Positions 8,983-19,486 of a stretch of DNA of 64,000 nt are shown in pieces (positions within the stretch are counted from its first letter, which is position 1; the number at the start of each line of letters is the position of its first letter). A program made the translations under genes and the position numbers. The notes beneath the pieces are model-generated. The model was not told where the DNA came from. It saw only the letters and a list, made by a program, of their open reading frames with translations, and searched no databases. The stretch covers positions 103,062,125 through 103,126,124 of the forward strand of contig NC_073745.1 in the NCBI RefSeq assembly GCF_029784135.1, read 5' to 3'. This DNA is from Toxorhynchites rutilus septentrionalis (Eukaryota > Arthropoda > Insecta > Diptera > Culicidae).

Positions 8983-11900
8983 CTCCTCCTCAACTTCGCT
9001 GGATTTAACTCCAATTAATTGTCTTAACGCCTTCAGTTTGACTGGTCCCAGGGGCTTGGTAAGTAGGTCTGCTTGCATCCGATCTGTTGGACAGTATTGA
9101 ACTGCTACAATGCCATCTTTAACCATATCCTTCACAAAACAGAACTTAGTGTCGATATGTTTGGATCGACGAGAAGACCGGTCAGCTTCTGTAAGCGCTA
9201 TGCAACTTTGATTGTCTTCGTATACCCTAATGGGCAATGTTAACGACACACCAAGATCAGTAAACAGTTTCCGTAACCACTGGAGTTCCTGGAGACATTC
9301 AGCCAACGCAACATATTCAGCTTCACAACTGGAAAGTGCTACTGAAGTTTGTTTCCTACAAGTCCATGCTATCAATCCACCATCTAGCTTGAACATGAAA
9401 CCAGTGTTAGATTTGCGATCTGTAACTGCTCCGGCCCAATCAGCATCCACGAAACATTCTAGCTGCAGTTCCTTGCCACTTCCCAAATGCAATTCGTAAT
9501 CCACCGTGCCTCTGAGATAACGTAAAACCTTCTTGCATTCGGTCCAATCAGCCTTGGTTGCTTTCGTAACACGCCGTCCGAGTATAGATGTCGCAATAGA
9601 TATATCCGGGCGTGTATTGACGGCTAAATACAGCAAAGCTCCGATGATACTTTGGTACTGCTGGGTAGTTTGAAGTCTCTCACTATCCTTCTCCTTTTGC
9701 TGTAGAAAGCCGCTCGACATGGGAACATTCGAAAGCTTACAATTTTGCATATTAAATTTCTGAAGAATCTTCGATATGTATGATTTCTGACTCAATACAT
9801 AGTGCTCATCTTCCATCCTTACGTGAATACCCAGAAAATACCTGATGCTTCCGAGTTCGACCACCTTGAAACTCCTCCGGAGGGATGTCACCATTAAAAC
9901 GTACTCTTTCTCGCTCTGGCAGACAATGATGATGTCATCAACGTAAATAAGTACGTAAGTTGAACGACGCGTATAGAGACACTGATCTGCACTTGAACGT
10001 TGAAAACCAATATCTTTCAGTGCTGCATCAATTCGTTGGTTCCAAACGCGTGCCGCCTGCTTCAAACCGTATAAACTTTTCTTTAAACGACAAACGGTAT
10101 TCGGATCGCCTGTGCAGTATCCTGGGGGTTGTTTCATAAAAATCTCCTCCCGTAACTCTCCGTAAAGGTAGGCTGTCTTGATATCCACGTGCCTAACCAA
10201 CAGCTTGTGCTTACTTGCGAAATTTAGCACGGTTCGTAGTGTCGTCTGCTTCATAACTGGGGCGAAAACTTGATCGTAGTCATACCCGAAACGCTGGGAA
10301 AAACCTTGGGCGACCAGTCTAGCTTTGAATCTTGCAACTTTTCCGGCTTCGTCCTCCTTTCGCTTAAATAGCCATTTGCACCCAACTGCACGACAATTTG
10401 GTGGCAATTGAGTAAGCTCCCAAGTAGCATTTTCGCGATGAGAAACCATTTCTTCCTCCATGGCTGCCTTCCATTCAGTACTTTCAACACTACTCACTGC
10501 TTCAGCATATGTTCGAGGTTCTTCTCCTGAACCGACTGCTACTCCGATAGAACCGTATCTCACTGGAGGGATACCGCGGTTGGATCTGTCAAGACGTCTT
10601 ACAGCAGGTTCGATTTCTGATAGGTCTTCACGAATAGACTCCTCCTGAACAAAATCTCCGTCAACTTGCTGCTCTTGACTCAGTTCCCTTTGAACTTGTT
10701 GCTCCTCATCAAATTCTTCATCTAATAGCTGATTCTCGTCCGCATCCGCTTCTTCTGGAGAATCACATCCGAAAAACTCTTCACTTGATTCATTGGACTC
10801 GTCGCTATCAGATTCAGTTTTTCTGGACAGATGAACTGGAACTTCTTCGAATTTTCGCTCTTTTGGGACACTTGACACATCTTTCATCTGTTTGTCTTTA
10901 ATCGCCTCTAGAAATTTTACGTCACGGCTTACCACAATTTTTCCAGTTTTCGTATCTAGCAATCTGTATGCCTTGCTTTCAGAACAGTATCCAACAAACG
11001 TCATCTTCACAGCTTTGTCGTCAAGTTTCTTCCGCTTCTGTGGAGGTATCCAAACATAAGCATCGCATCCAAAAATCTCCATGTGGCTCAAATCCGGCTT
11101 CCTGTTAAACCAGATTTCATACGGTGTAGTCCCAATCGCCCTGGACGGAAGTCTGTTCTGGATATACACGGCAGTGTTCATTGCTTCAGCCCAGAAGCGT
11201 CGTGGCAGTCCTGCGTCCAATAGCATACAAAGTCCCATCTCGTTGAGTGTTCTATTTTTTCTCTCAGCAACACCATTCTGCTGTGGGGCGTATCCAGCTG
11301 TGTACTCTGCTCGGATACCTTCATCTGCATAAAATTTCCGAATGCTATTTCCGGTGTACTCACCTCCACGATCAGAACGAATAACTTTAGGTTTTCTACC
11401 GAATTGATTCTGCGTGAAGCGGACATATTCACGAATTTTATTTTCCGCTTCGGACTTGGATTTGAGAAAATAAATCACGGTATATCGGCTGTGATCATCA
11501 ATCATGGTCATGTAGAACTTACATCCGCCAGGAGTTTCCGTCATTGGACCGCACAAGTCACTATGAACAATATCGAGTATCTCCTTTGACTTTTTCTCTG
11601 CTGGAGACGGAAACGATGGACGTGACATCTTCGCTTTAACACAGCACTCACATGTCATACGGATTCCACATTTCACCATTTTTATTCCAGTTGCGAATCC
11701 TTTTCGCTCAAGCTCCGCGATTGCTTCAGGATCTCTGTGTCCAAGTTTACGATGCCATGTATGAATACATTCTTCACTGTGCTTCGGATCTCCTACCATC
11801 AGGGACTTCTCACATGCCAAGTTGAGGCGATATAGACCAGCAGACTTATTCGCCGTTGCAATTATTCTTCCTTTGAATCGTAACAAGCACATTTCTCCTA

Positions 11901-12972
11901 CAAATTCCGTTTTGACACCCTTTTCCGTCAGTTTTCCGATAGACACTAAACTACCTTCCAGATCAGGCGCGTAAATCACATCAGTCAGAGTTATTTTCAC
12001 AATCTGCCTATGATCGTCCAAGCATTCGATTACACAATCTCCGATTCCTTCTGTGCGTAACATTTTTCCATCGGCAGTTGACATCACAGGACACACACTG
12101 CTATCTAGACGTATGAAAACACTTCTGTCATTCGTCAAATGCGACGTTGCACCGGAATCAATCACCCACGGCCAGGATTTCGCACTTTTCCCTACGGATT
12201 TCACCATGAACGTAAAATCATTTAACTCATTTTCGCGCACATTTTTAGCCTTTTCTTTGGGCTTCTTCTTGTAATTTTTCTCTCCAACACTTTTGTTTTC
12301 AGAAAGATAAATTTTACACTCCCGCTTCTTATGACCTGCTTTGCCACAGTGAAAACAGGACAGCACCTTCGGACGAGCTCCCACCTTCAGTGCCTGCTCG
12401 TTCGCCTCGCTACTGGAATCCTTCCGCTTATCAGCTTCATCCATTAATTTCGCCTTAACCATTGCCATCGTCAGATCCTCCTCATTTCGAGCCTCCAACG
12501 CCATAATCAGGGGAGTGAAAGAATCCGGAAGCCCTCGGAGAACCAACGCAACCTTGAGGCATTCCTGCATTTCAAAACCTGCATTTTCCAGTCGTACGTA
12601 CAGTTTTTCGATAGCTTCAAAATACGCCTCCATATCGTCTCCCATCTTGTAGTTGAGATTCGTGATTTGCTTCAGTGTTGATACCTTCTGTCCTAGAGTC
12701 AATTTACTGTGGTGTTCCTTCAGCGCATTCCAGGTTGCCTTCGCCGTGTTTGTAGACCGAATCAAATGGATCTGACTCTCCTCCACCAGCAGCTGGATCG
12801 TAGTTAACGTTTTCTCATCACCGTCCGCCCAAGCATCCGTTACAGGGTCTGGAGCAGTCCCCGGATCCACATACTTCCACAAAGATTCACGCCGCAACAA
12901 TGCCTTCACACAAAACGCCCACGACTCGTAGTTTGTATTATTTAACTTCACAATCCTGGTCCACTCCATCAC
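8977..12972 (-). CDS. Copia Gag-Pol polyprotein (1331 aa)
   Basis: A single uninterrupted ORF encodes the whole Ty1/copia polyprotein. Gag occupies ~1-230, with a CCHC knuckle at 206-219 (CFHCGKAGHKKREC). The aspartic protease has IDSGATS at ~271-277. The GAG-pre-integrase zinc region lies at ~407-444. Integrase catalytic residues are D472 (HSDLCGP), D534 (RSDRGGEY) and E570, a D-x35-E spacing. Reverse transcriptase has YVDD at ~1010-1013. RNase H has D1176, E1217 and D1253. This gene order (integrase before RT) defines copia. There is no frameshift between gag and pol. The GAGGAGGAG run coding for Glu-Glu-Glu just before the LTR also serves as the polypurine tract. All catalytic residues are present, so it is probably active. 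Confidence 0.97.
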   Translation of the reverse strand: MMEWTRIVKLNNTNYESWAFCVKALLRRESLWKYVDPGTAPDPVTDAWADGDEKTLTTIQLLVEESQIHLIRSTNTAKATWNALKEHHSKLTLGQKVSTLKQITNLNYKMGDDMEAYFEAIEKLYVRLENAGFEMQECLKVALVLRGLPDSFTPLIMALEARNEEDLTMAMVKAKLMDEADKRKDSSSEANEQALKVGARPKVLSCFHCGKAGHKKRECKIYLSENKSVGEKNYKKKPKEKAKNVRENELNDFTFMVKSVGKSAKSWPWVIDSGATSHLTNDRSVFIRLDSSVCPVMSTADGKMLRTEGIGDCVIECLDDHRQIVKITLTDVIYAPDLEGSLVSIGKLTEKGVKTEFVGEMCLLRFKGRIIATANKSAGLYRLNLACEKSLMVGDPKHSEECIHTWHRKLGHRDPEAIAELERKGFATGIKMVKCGIRMTCECCVKAKMSRPSFPSPAEKKSKEILDIVHSDLCGPMTETPGGCKFYMTMIDDHSRYTVIYFLKSKSEAENKIREYVRFTQNQFGRKPKVIRSDRGGEYTGNSIRKFYADEGIRAEYTAGYAPQQNGVAERKNRTLNEMGLCMLLDAGLPRRFWAEAMNTAVYIQNRLPSRAIGTTPYEIWFNRKPDLSHMEIFGCDAYVWIPPQKRKKLDDKAVKMTFVGYCSESKAYRLLDTKTGKIVVSRDVKFLEAIKDKQMKDVSSVPKERKFEEVPVHLSRKTESDSDESNESSEEFFGCDSPEEADADENQLLDEEFDEEQQVQRELSQEQQVDGDFVQEESIREDLSEIEPAVRRLDRSNRGIPPVRYGSIGVAVGSGEEPRTYAEAVSSVESTEWKAAMEEEMVSHRENATWELTQLPPNCRAVGCKWLFKRKEDEAGKVARFKARLVAQGFSQRFGYDYDQVFAPVMKQTTLRTVLNFASKHKLLVRHVDIKTAYLYGELREEIFMKQPPGYCTGDPNTVCRLKKSLYGLKQAARVWNQRIDAALKDIGFQRSSADQCLYTRRSTYVLIYVDDIIIVCQSEKEYVLMVTSLRRSFKVVELGSIRYFLGIHVRMEDEHYVLSQKSYISKILQKFNMQNCKLSNVPMSSGFLQQKEKDSERLQTTQQYQSIIGALLYLAVNTRPDISIATSILGRRVTKATKADWTECKKVLRYLRGTVDYELHLGSGKELQLECFVDADWAGAVTDRKSNTGFMFKLDGGLIAWTCRKQTSVALSSCEAEYVALAECLQELQWLRKLFTDLGVSLTLPIRVYEDNQSCIALTEADRSSRRSKHIDTKFCFVKDMVKDGIVAVQYCPTDRMQADLLTKPLGPVKLKALRQLIGVKSSEVEEEC

Positions 12973-13066
12973 GATCTCTTCACAAATTTTCAGAACCTTC
13001 TCTTGAAAACAAAATGTTCTTCAAAGCGATAGCGTATAACTGAATCTCAATTCCTCCGAGCTCAGT

Positions 13067-13080
13067 CTGGGCCCATAACC
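13067..13080 (-). promoter_or_regulatory. Copia primer-binding site (tRNA-iMet internal fragment)
   Basis: The minus strand reads GGTTATGGGCCCAG right after the 5' LTR. This is the half-tRNA-iMet primer site I know from Drosophila copia. Confidence 0.85.
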
Positions 13081-13241
13081 TATTGGAAGTTTTGCGTAGA
13101 CTCTCGGATTATGGAAAAGAGAATAAATACGTGCTAACTGCTTGAGGTTCAAACGACTTATAAGAAAATTTATTTTATTAACTCTGGCAAATCAACAATA
13201 TAATTACTATGGTAATAACAGCGATGTTGCTATGATCAACA
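13081..13241 (-). repeat. 5' LTR of the copia element
   Basis: 161 bp, matching the 3' LTR base for base on reading. Confidence 0.95.
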
Positions 13242-13352
13242 TTATTTCGGTTATTATTAATATAATAATTCAGTTTGGGGAGCCACATTATAATTCACGT
13301 TGGGAGCAGTATTTTAATTTATCATCACTGTATAATATCATATCTCGCTACA

Positions 13353-13687
13353 CATTAACACGTCCCGTATAGTAACAGATTGTTCGCCATGTATCGTGAC
13401 ATGTGATATGTGAATGAAATAAAAACAAACACTTTGCTTCTTTCAGTTTACCACTCTCTTCTAGCATTTTATTCTTTTCAACACCAAAGCGATCATTCCC
13501 TTTTTTCTTACACTAAAGAGAATATTCCTTTTTAACACTAAAGCGAACATTCCTTTTTACACTGATTACAATTTGAATTCACTATTTACCTTTCATCCTT
13601 CTAACTGATTTTTGATTCTGCTCTAAACAGAACCATCAAAAATTATATATTGTTTCTGGACTTTTATTACTTTTATGTGTATCGCAT
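13353..13687 (-). other. Gene-poor internal part of element G
   Basis: AT-rich sequence between LTR H and the small membrane ORF. It includes three imperfect repeats of ACTAAAGCGAACATTCC type near 13,480-13,560. No second small ORF or gag is present; gag was probably lost at the junction with H. Confidence 0.4.
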
Positions 13688-13921
13688 TTATGCGCTTTGA
13701 ATATCCGCAATAGAACGCGCCGCTTTCAGTGCCTCTTTCTTTGCACATGTTCTATATAATTTATAAAGTTTTGTTAGGGCTAGAGCACTGACTATTACCA
13801 ATATTATAATCAAAATTAATTCTTGTGCTTCGTGGAGTTCAGTGTGTTGCTCTAAATGATTTACAATGTTGACTTGAGGATCCCCACTGTTTTGAACTTT
13901 CTTAGAGCTGAACAAACCCAT
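13688..13921 (-). CDS. Small N-myristoylation-motif membrane protein (sORF1) of element G
   Basis: A 77-codon ORF between primer site and gag position. An in-frame ATG lies seven codons upstream, but I chose the one giving MGLFSSKKV, because it aligns with the homologues in B and L and gives a good myristoylation context (Gly2, Ser6, Lys7-8). Next come GDPQV and LEQH motifs at ~14-26, one hydrophobic helix at ~36-50, then K-x-Y-K/R-x-C and a basic Ala-rich tail (EALKAARS). Cysteine and lysines just after the helix suggest a cytosolic, membrane-bound protein. Function is unknown. Comparison with homologues at 23611, 37113 and 47544 indicates selection on the protein. Confidence 0.7.
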   Translation of the reverse strand: MGLFSSKKVQNSGDPQVNIVNHLEQHTELHEAQELILIIILVIVSALALTKLYKLYRTCAKKEALKAARSIADIQSA

Positions 13922-14656
13922 ATTTGCTTCTTCTATACACATATGTTATGTTTTAACTTATCTCATATGTATCATTTGTTAGTTCCTAATTCACTTAAAA
14001 AAAACAAATAAAGAATATATAACTTGCTCCAACTTATCTATTGATCCGCTCTGCTAGTAGTGGATGACCTGGTAGGCCACCCATTGGATGATGTGACACA
14101 CATGTTGGGTGATGGGTTTCTGGAACCTGGAGCGCTGGTACTCGGTCCGACACGCGTACTCAAAATCGAAACTGGTTTTCCGATTTCGCGATACAGCCGA
14201 CGATCACAATATAACTCCACAGTTAACGATCACAATGTTGCGAGTTCAAACAGTTCATTTCATTTTCAAACAGTTCGTTTGTTATTAAACAAAAATTCAC
14301 AAGCACTTTTTTATTTGATTCAAGTCCTTCTCTTGCATTTCGATGCTCTTCACAAGATGCTCGGGAACCGCCTCATTTCGAGGATGTCACACTATTCTGT
14401 TCATTTCATTATTCGCCTCATTTCGAGGGTGTCACATTATTCTGTTCACTCATTCGCGTTCCACTGATGCTACATCGCGAACATTGTCGAGAGAGAGAAT
14501 AAAACATCTTTTCTTCACTGAGCGCACATTTTCAGGCACTAGCGCAAAAAAAAAATTGTCCCGCTGGTCGCTTATACGTTGCACTCACATACGGGGCGCG
14601 GGTGTTCTTTCACGTGTTTTATGATTTTTACTTGGACTTATCGGTTCACTGCTCAA
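13922..14656 (-). other. 5' leader of element G
   Basis: About 735 bp of leader between sORF1 and the primer site. It includes two near-identical CGAGGATGTCACACTATTCTG-like repeats around 14,380-14,450. No conserved ORF is recognised. Confidence 0.5.
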
Positions 14657-14665
14657 CGGTCGCCA
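14657..14665 (-). promoter_or_regulatory. tRNA-Arg primer site of element G (short match)
   Basis: Plus-strand ACGGTCGCCA adjoins the LTR. Only about 9-10 nt match tRNA-Arg, fewer than in A or L. Confidence 0.6.
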
Positions 14666-15089
14666 TCTGGTGGTTCCCTACTCTGATCTTGTGATGTGAT
14701 ATTAGAATGAAAGTATGCACTTTAACAGCTCGTCTATAACGACTGCGGTCAATCTTTGTTTTCATTTACTTAAATACTGTCTTAAACTCTACACAGATTA
14801 CAATCATAAATACGCGGTCACGCGTGGCTCAAACTTAAAACATTCTATGTAAAGGGAGAGAGAGAGAAAGCAAGCGTGGCTGTAGCTTCAAGTGGGTTAT
14901 GTTTTAATTACTTTTCCGCATTGCTATACGCAACGCTCGGAAAGTAATAAACATACATTCGAGCTGGGTGACTAATGTTATTTATTATTTTGGGACAGCG
15001 ATATTTGGTTGCACTTGACATGCATTGAAATTTATGATGTGTGGGGAAGGAAATATGTGTTAAACAGGATAATGTGTTATCCCGTTACA
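14666..15089 (-). repeat. 5' LTR of element G
   Basis: A 424-bp LTR from TCTGGTGGTTCCC to CCCGTTACA. From about 14,750 it aligns with LTR A (CTTAAATACTGTCTTAAACT and onward), but the first ~85 bp differ, so the U5 end has been exchanged or diverged. On the minus strand the LTR ends CCACCAGA rather than CA. Confidence 0.8.
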
Positions 15090-15416
15090 CATAGCGGTTT
15101 CGCTCTAATATTGGTACCTCGTGAACTTATCTTAAACACTGCAATTTCTACGCCAATACTTTCTCAACATCCATTAAAGCATAGCGGTTTCGCTCTAATA
15201 TTGGTACCTCGTGAACTTATCTTAAACACTGTAATTTCTACGCCAATACTTTCTCATCGTCCATCGTCTTATCTTAAACACTGCTATTTCTACGCCAATA
15301 CTTTCTCAACATCCATTAAAGCATAGCGGTTTCGCTCTAATATTGGTTCCTCGTGAACTTATCTTAAACACTGCAATTTCTACCTCAATACTTTCTCAAC
15401 ATCCATTGAAGCATAG
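15090..15416. repeat. 90-bp satellite array, block 3
   Basis: About 3.6 units, one shortened by ~45 bp near 15,265. Broken at atag by solo LTR J. Confidence 0.9.
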
Positions 15417-15963
15417 AGTAGCGGACAAAAAGGCGTCGGTTCCGCCTGAGGGTTTTGTCATCAGGAATAATATCATGCTCTGGTTTCGTTCAGAACTCGA
15501 CTGTTCTCCGTTTATTCAATTCACATAGTTTTATCAATTCTTACATTATTGTTTCTTTATCCTAAGTTAGTAAGAGAAATAAACATAAACATAAACATAG
15601 AAGTTTGGTTTGTTTGGTGCGCGATTGTTGTGTTTATTCGAGTATACGCGCACGGTCGTAAAGTGGGTCAGTTTATTACGATCGCGTATGGTCGTAAAGT
15701 GGGTCAGTTTATTATGCTCGCGTATGGTCGTAAAGTATGTGCTGCGCGCTGCGCTGCAATTATGCGTCAGTATGATTGAAAAATAATCAACATGACTCAC
15801 AGTCATTGTTCCGCCTTAATCAGTATGTCGATTGAAACAGAATAATGTTAGTAAGCACATGTCTAGAAAATGAACTGATTTCGTTGTATAGTGTTTAAGC
15901 GTAAAAGTCCAACAAAGTCATAAAGTCATAAATGATAGTCGGATGACTCATGCGTATGCTACA
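15417..15963 (-). repeat. Solo LTR J
   Basis: A 547-bp sequence from AGTAGCGGAC to ATGCTACA, flanked by atag (15413-15416 and 15964-15967) inside the satellite. It contains a 29-30-bp motif repeated about three times (CGTAAAGTGGGTCAGTTTAT, 15,655-15,740). A diverged relative is at 60072-60318. No internal region adjoins it. Confidence 0.75.
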
Positions 15964-16073
15964 ATAGCGGTTTCGCTCTAATATTGGTACCTCGTGAACC
16001 TATCTTAAACACTGAAATTTCTACGCCAATATTTTCTCAACATCCATTAAAGCATAGCGGTTTCGCTCTAATA
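15964..16073. repeat. 90-bp satellite array, block 4
   Basis: About 1.2 units, broken at the TA of CTCTAATA by the T1 transposon. Confidence 0.9.
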
Positions 16074-16250
16074 ACGGGTGTTAAATAAAAAATGAGAAAT
16101 TTTTCAATCACACATAAAAAAAAATTTTTTTTTCATCGATTTCAGTATTTTTTTATTAATAACATAATGTATTTTCTTCAATTCCGGATTTTTGTAGTCA
16201 GTTGCTTCGTGTCCTTGACCCTCCAATTGTTTTTATACACTAGGGCACTA

Positions 16251-17551
16251 AAGACTGCCCCAGAAAGTATGGACGCACCCAGATTTTAGTATAAATAAAA
16301 CACAAATGTTAGAAACTTAGTTTTTCTTCGACATATTGTTAACATAAGATTAGTACAACAGCCCGGTGTTCTCAATTATGCTATCTATCGATTGTATGCA
16401 AGCTGGCGCACCTTCTTGCGAACGTTTTTCATGAGGTTCAGCACAGACTTCTTAGCGACGAGTCTAGACACTTTTTTCCAGTCCTTTTCAAATTGTTGAA
16501 TGGTTTCTGCTGGAGAGACATGTTTCCTAAGATGTGCCTTCGTCAATGCCCAAAATTCTTCAATAGGACGAATTTCCGGGCAATTAGGGGGATTCATGTC
16601 CTTTGGAACGAATGTTATATCTTTTGAGGTATACCACTCTACCGTTAGTTTCGCGTAATGGCATGACGCTAAATCCGGCCAGAAGACAACAGGATCGTTG
16701 TGGCTACGAATCATGGGTAGAAGCCGTTTTTTTAAACACTCCTTGATGTAAATTTCGCTGTTCATTGAAGCAGTTGTAATGAACGGTTGCGAAATTTTAC
16801 CGCAGCCACAGATAGCTTGTCAGACCATAGCCTTTTTACCAAATTTTTCGACTCGAACGGATGTTTCAGACTTGTCTAATACTTACCCTTCTCGCGCCGT
16901 ATAATAATGTGGCCCCGGCAAGGATTTATAGTCGAATTTAACGTGTGTTTCATCGTCCATGATTATGCACTTCGAATTCCCAGCAAGCATCGTATCGTAC
17001 AGCTTTCGCAATCTGGGCCTGATCGATGCTTTTTGTTTTGGGGTTCGTTTTGGCTGCTTCTGCTTCTTATATGTTCGCAGATTCAAACGTTCTTTTGCGC
17101 GATGAACGTTTGATTTCGACGTGCCAACTTTTTTGGCCACATCCCGTTCGGATACCTCTTTCTTTTGCTCGAACGCCTTCATTATACATTTATCCAAACG
17201 AGGACTGGCAGGACCTTTTTTTCGACCTGTTTTCGGTTTATCCTCAAAAGAGTTATCCTCACTGAATTTCCTGATCGCTGTTCGCACGGCTTTCTCACTA
17301 ACACCTTCGATTTTTGCTAACTTTCTTAATGACAATCCGGGTTCTGTACACCATTTGTGCACAATTTTTCGCCGTTGTTCTGCTGAAAGGCCACGCATTT
17401 TGGAAAAACACTGCTAGAAAAAATATGCCACTGCACAGGTGCTGAGAGACAAAAGTAAACAACGGGACGCAGCCAAAAAAAAGGACCAAATATAAAGTAT
17501 TGTGAAATGGCAGCGGTTTCTGACTGCGTCCATACTTTCTGGGGCAGTCTT
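16251..17551 (-). mobile_element. T2: ITmD37E-type transposon nested in T1
   Basis: Perfect ~27-bp terminal inverted repeats (AAGACTGCCCCAGAAAGTAT at 16251, complement ending 17551) are flanked by TA (16249-16250 and 17552-17553). It inserted into the T1 transposase gene in the same orientation. Confidence 0.92.
16385..17398 (-). pseudogene. T2 transposase (ITmD37E, broken)
   Basis: The N-terminal part (16883-17398) carries paired helix-turn-helix DNA-binding regions and the first catalytic Asp (IMDDETHVKFDY). The C-terminal part (16385-16765) carries Asp in FWPDLASCHYA and Glu in RPIEEFW, with 37 residues between them, so it is DD37E like T1. The two parts are in different frames or separated by stops between 16,765 and 16,883. 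The copy cannot make a full transposase. Confidence 0.88.
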
Positions 17552-18529
17552 TAAGTGAGCCAAAGAAATACTCTATTAGGCGGCACTGGGGCAAGTTTGT
17601 TGGGTTACGATCTTTCGGCACGAACGGTATCTTTTTCTCCTCAAAATACGCCAGCGTCTTCTTGGCGTAATGGGAAGACGCCTTGTCCGGCCAGAATACG
17701 TACTTCCCATCCGCGTGATGCTCGTTCAGGAACGGCAGCAGGATTTTATCGAGGCACTCTTCTCGATAGATTTGTTGGTTGATTGCCAGACCGCTCTTCT
17801 TAAACCAAGGCTTTGAAATGCCCCGGTCGGAAATGACGATGTACAACATAACCTTTTTTTCAAACTTGTGCTTGAACTTGTATTTCACTTCAGGCGGTGT
17901 GGATGACTTGTCGCTGAAGTAGTAATTATCATTTCCTGGAATATGCGTTTTGGACAGCGGAAAATAGCTTTCGTCGCCCAGAACGAAAGACGTCCCGCGG
18001 TATTTTTTGGTCATCCACCGACACTGTGATTTAACCGTCTCAATCTGCTCCTCCGTGTACTCCGGCGAACTCGTCTTCTTCCTGCAGACGATTCCTTCCA
18101 TCGTGAGGGTCCGATGGATCAATACGTGGGAGCAGCCATATTTCCGACCGGCTTCTTTAACGATGTCTTCCTCTGCTTCGTCATTATCGTCACCGGACGA
18201 CCACTTCCGACCTTCCGCTCTACGTTCAGGGAACCCAGGATATGATATACCGTACTGACAGGTACATTTTCTTCCTTAAAATGTGCCACCGTGAACTTTT
18301 TTTCCTTGCTGGAAATGCGTTTCGTAGAACCGTACAATGCGTTCGCGGAGCACGTGCTGTTTCGACGCCATCTTTGCTTTGACTAAATTCAAACTAGCAA
18401 TACCAATCACGCCTACTGTTTCTAGGGAGCCCAAAGAGCAATTTTCTTGGAGAAAGAAAATGTTACGCTCTTTATTTGAGTTACTGAAAGGTATTGAAAA
18501 AATTCTCATTTTTTATTTAACACCCGTTA

Positions 18530-19486
18530 TGAGAATGCTCTTAATTAGTTCTGATTCACACTTGAACGATTGGCTTACTGTTTGCATCACTTTCTTTTTT
18601 TTAAATAAAACATTTGTTTCAAATAGGAATATAATTTACAGGAACATTTATGGTTCTTTATATCAATTCATACAGTGACTCATCAATTGGTTGGTCTCTG
18701 ATACTAGGTGTGGGTTACTGCTCCTTCGCTGTTGAGTTGACTCATCCGTTCGTCTTTCTCCACGGCTGCTGGTTACTCGGGTCCTATTCCAAACCGACCT
18801 TTAGAACGCTCTACCGTTCGTAACCCCGAATCATCTGGATGTTCTTATTTTCCATAATGTCATAATCCATGTCCGCGTTCAGATCTAACATTCTTGCTGA
18901 ATTTTGTGGTTGTTCAACGTTGTATAGTACTTCATCTCTTTTGTCGTATTCAAATACGGCATTTTCTTCGAATTAATTATCTTTTTCTTTTTCAAATGAT
19001 TTTCGCCACGTATTTTGTAACACTATTCCATTGAATGTTTGGGATTTTATATTTGATTCGCCTATAACATCGGTATTATTACCGGAAACTACGTGGTTAA
19101 GATTTCTCCCAATATATACTACATGTTTCTGTAGGAATTCGTAACCCAATATACAAAGCACTATTAAGTTTTCAACCAAGTGTAATCTAACTAAAAAGAT
19201 TTTTTTCCCTATCTTTAGGTTTAAATTAATTGATCCTATTGTCTTTGACTTACTATTACCTATGCCTACTATTGATATGGTATTGTAACTATCTAACTCC
19301 TTTACACCTAAATGTTCGAAAATGTCTGATTCAGTGATGAGCCTGTATCGAGTAAACATTTGAACCTATGCAACGAGCTTTCCGGTATGGAAGCCTCGAT
19401 GAAAAATAATTAAAAATAATTCCTCTGTGAATGTCAGCTTTACGTCCGTATTAATGTTTGGACTTTGTTACCCTGCAACCTGAATG
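18530..19486 (-). pseudogene. Decayed gypsy-type protease fragment
   Basis: The minus strand encodes a retropepsin-like region. KCLLDTGSSLNQ at ~19,330-19,375 runs in one frame; a shift leads to a 128-codon frame (18973-19359) with VGIGNSKSKTIGSI and ILGYEFLQKHV, which resembles the flap and C-terminal parts of gypsy proteases. No RT is seen nearby. It lies between T1 and satellite block 5, so it is another truncated insertion. The stretch 18530-18960 holds nothing I recognise. Confidence 0.55.

Larger units (their letters stand above)
8822..13241 (-). mobile_element. Intact Ty1/copia retrotransposon
   Basis: The 161-bp LTRs (8822-8982 and 13081-13241) appear identical on reading. The element is flanked by a perfect 5-bp target duplication, ttatt (8817-8821 and 13242-13246). 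It carries one uninterrupted polyprotein and a copia-type primer site (13067-13080). Everything needed for transposition appears present, so this is a very recent insertion. Confidence 0.95.
8798..13352 (-). repeat. LTR of fragment H, split by the copia insertion
   Basis: The LTR starts TGTGTTATTTG after the primer site and resumes after the copia at 13247, ending CTCGCTACA at 13352. Without the copia it is about 130 bp, short for this group. Its partner LTR is gone. Confidence 0.6.
8479..15089 (-). mobile_element. Element G: 412/mdg1-like remnant containing fragment H and a copia
   Basis: The element is bounded by a CATA target duplication (8475-8478 and 15090-15093). The right, 5' LTR is complete (14666-15089). 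Of the left, 3' LTR only the first ~17 bp (8479-8495, TCTGGTGGTTCCCTACT) remain. The 5' leader, primer site and small membrane ORF are present on the right. Gag and pol are missing, replaced by the leader and LTR of element H, which in turn holds the copia at 8822-13241. Confidence 0.75.
16180..18460 (-). pseudogene. T1 transposase (ITmD37E, broken)
   Basis: Coding homology runs from about 18,460 down to about 16,180 with T2 removed. An N-terminal helix-turn-helix part (18119-18460) is split by a frameshift. A second frameshift near 18,130 leads into the catalytic domain (17552-18122). The triad is Asp in LGDESYF, Asp in FWPDKASSHYA and Glu in RLIEYFFG. There are 37 residues between the second Asp and the Glu, the mosquito ITmD37E spacing. 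T2 sits about four codons after the Glu, and the C-terminal tail (KNNWRVKDTKQL) resumes at ~16,248. The gene is dead. Confidence 0.85.
16074..18527 (-). mobile_element. T1: ITmD37E-type Tc1/mariner transposon interrupted by T2
   Basis: Terminal inverted repeats of about 25 bp (ACGGGTGTTAAATAAAAAAT at 16074 and its complement ending 18527) are flanked by TA dinucleotides. Without T2 the element is about 1.15 kb. Its transposase gene is broken. Confidence 0.9.

Noticed and set aside
13380..13395. TTCGCCATG as another primer site beside an LTR
   Set aside because: Only five bases of the tRNA-Arg end and no LTR follows.
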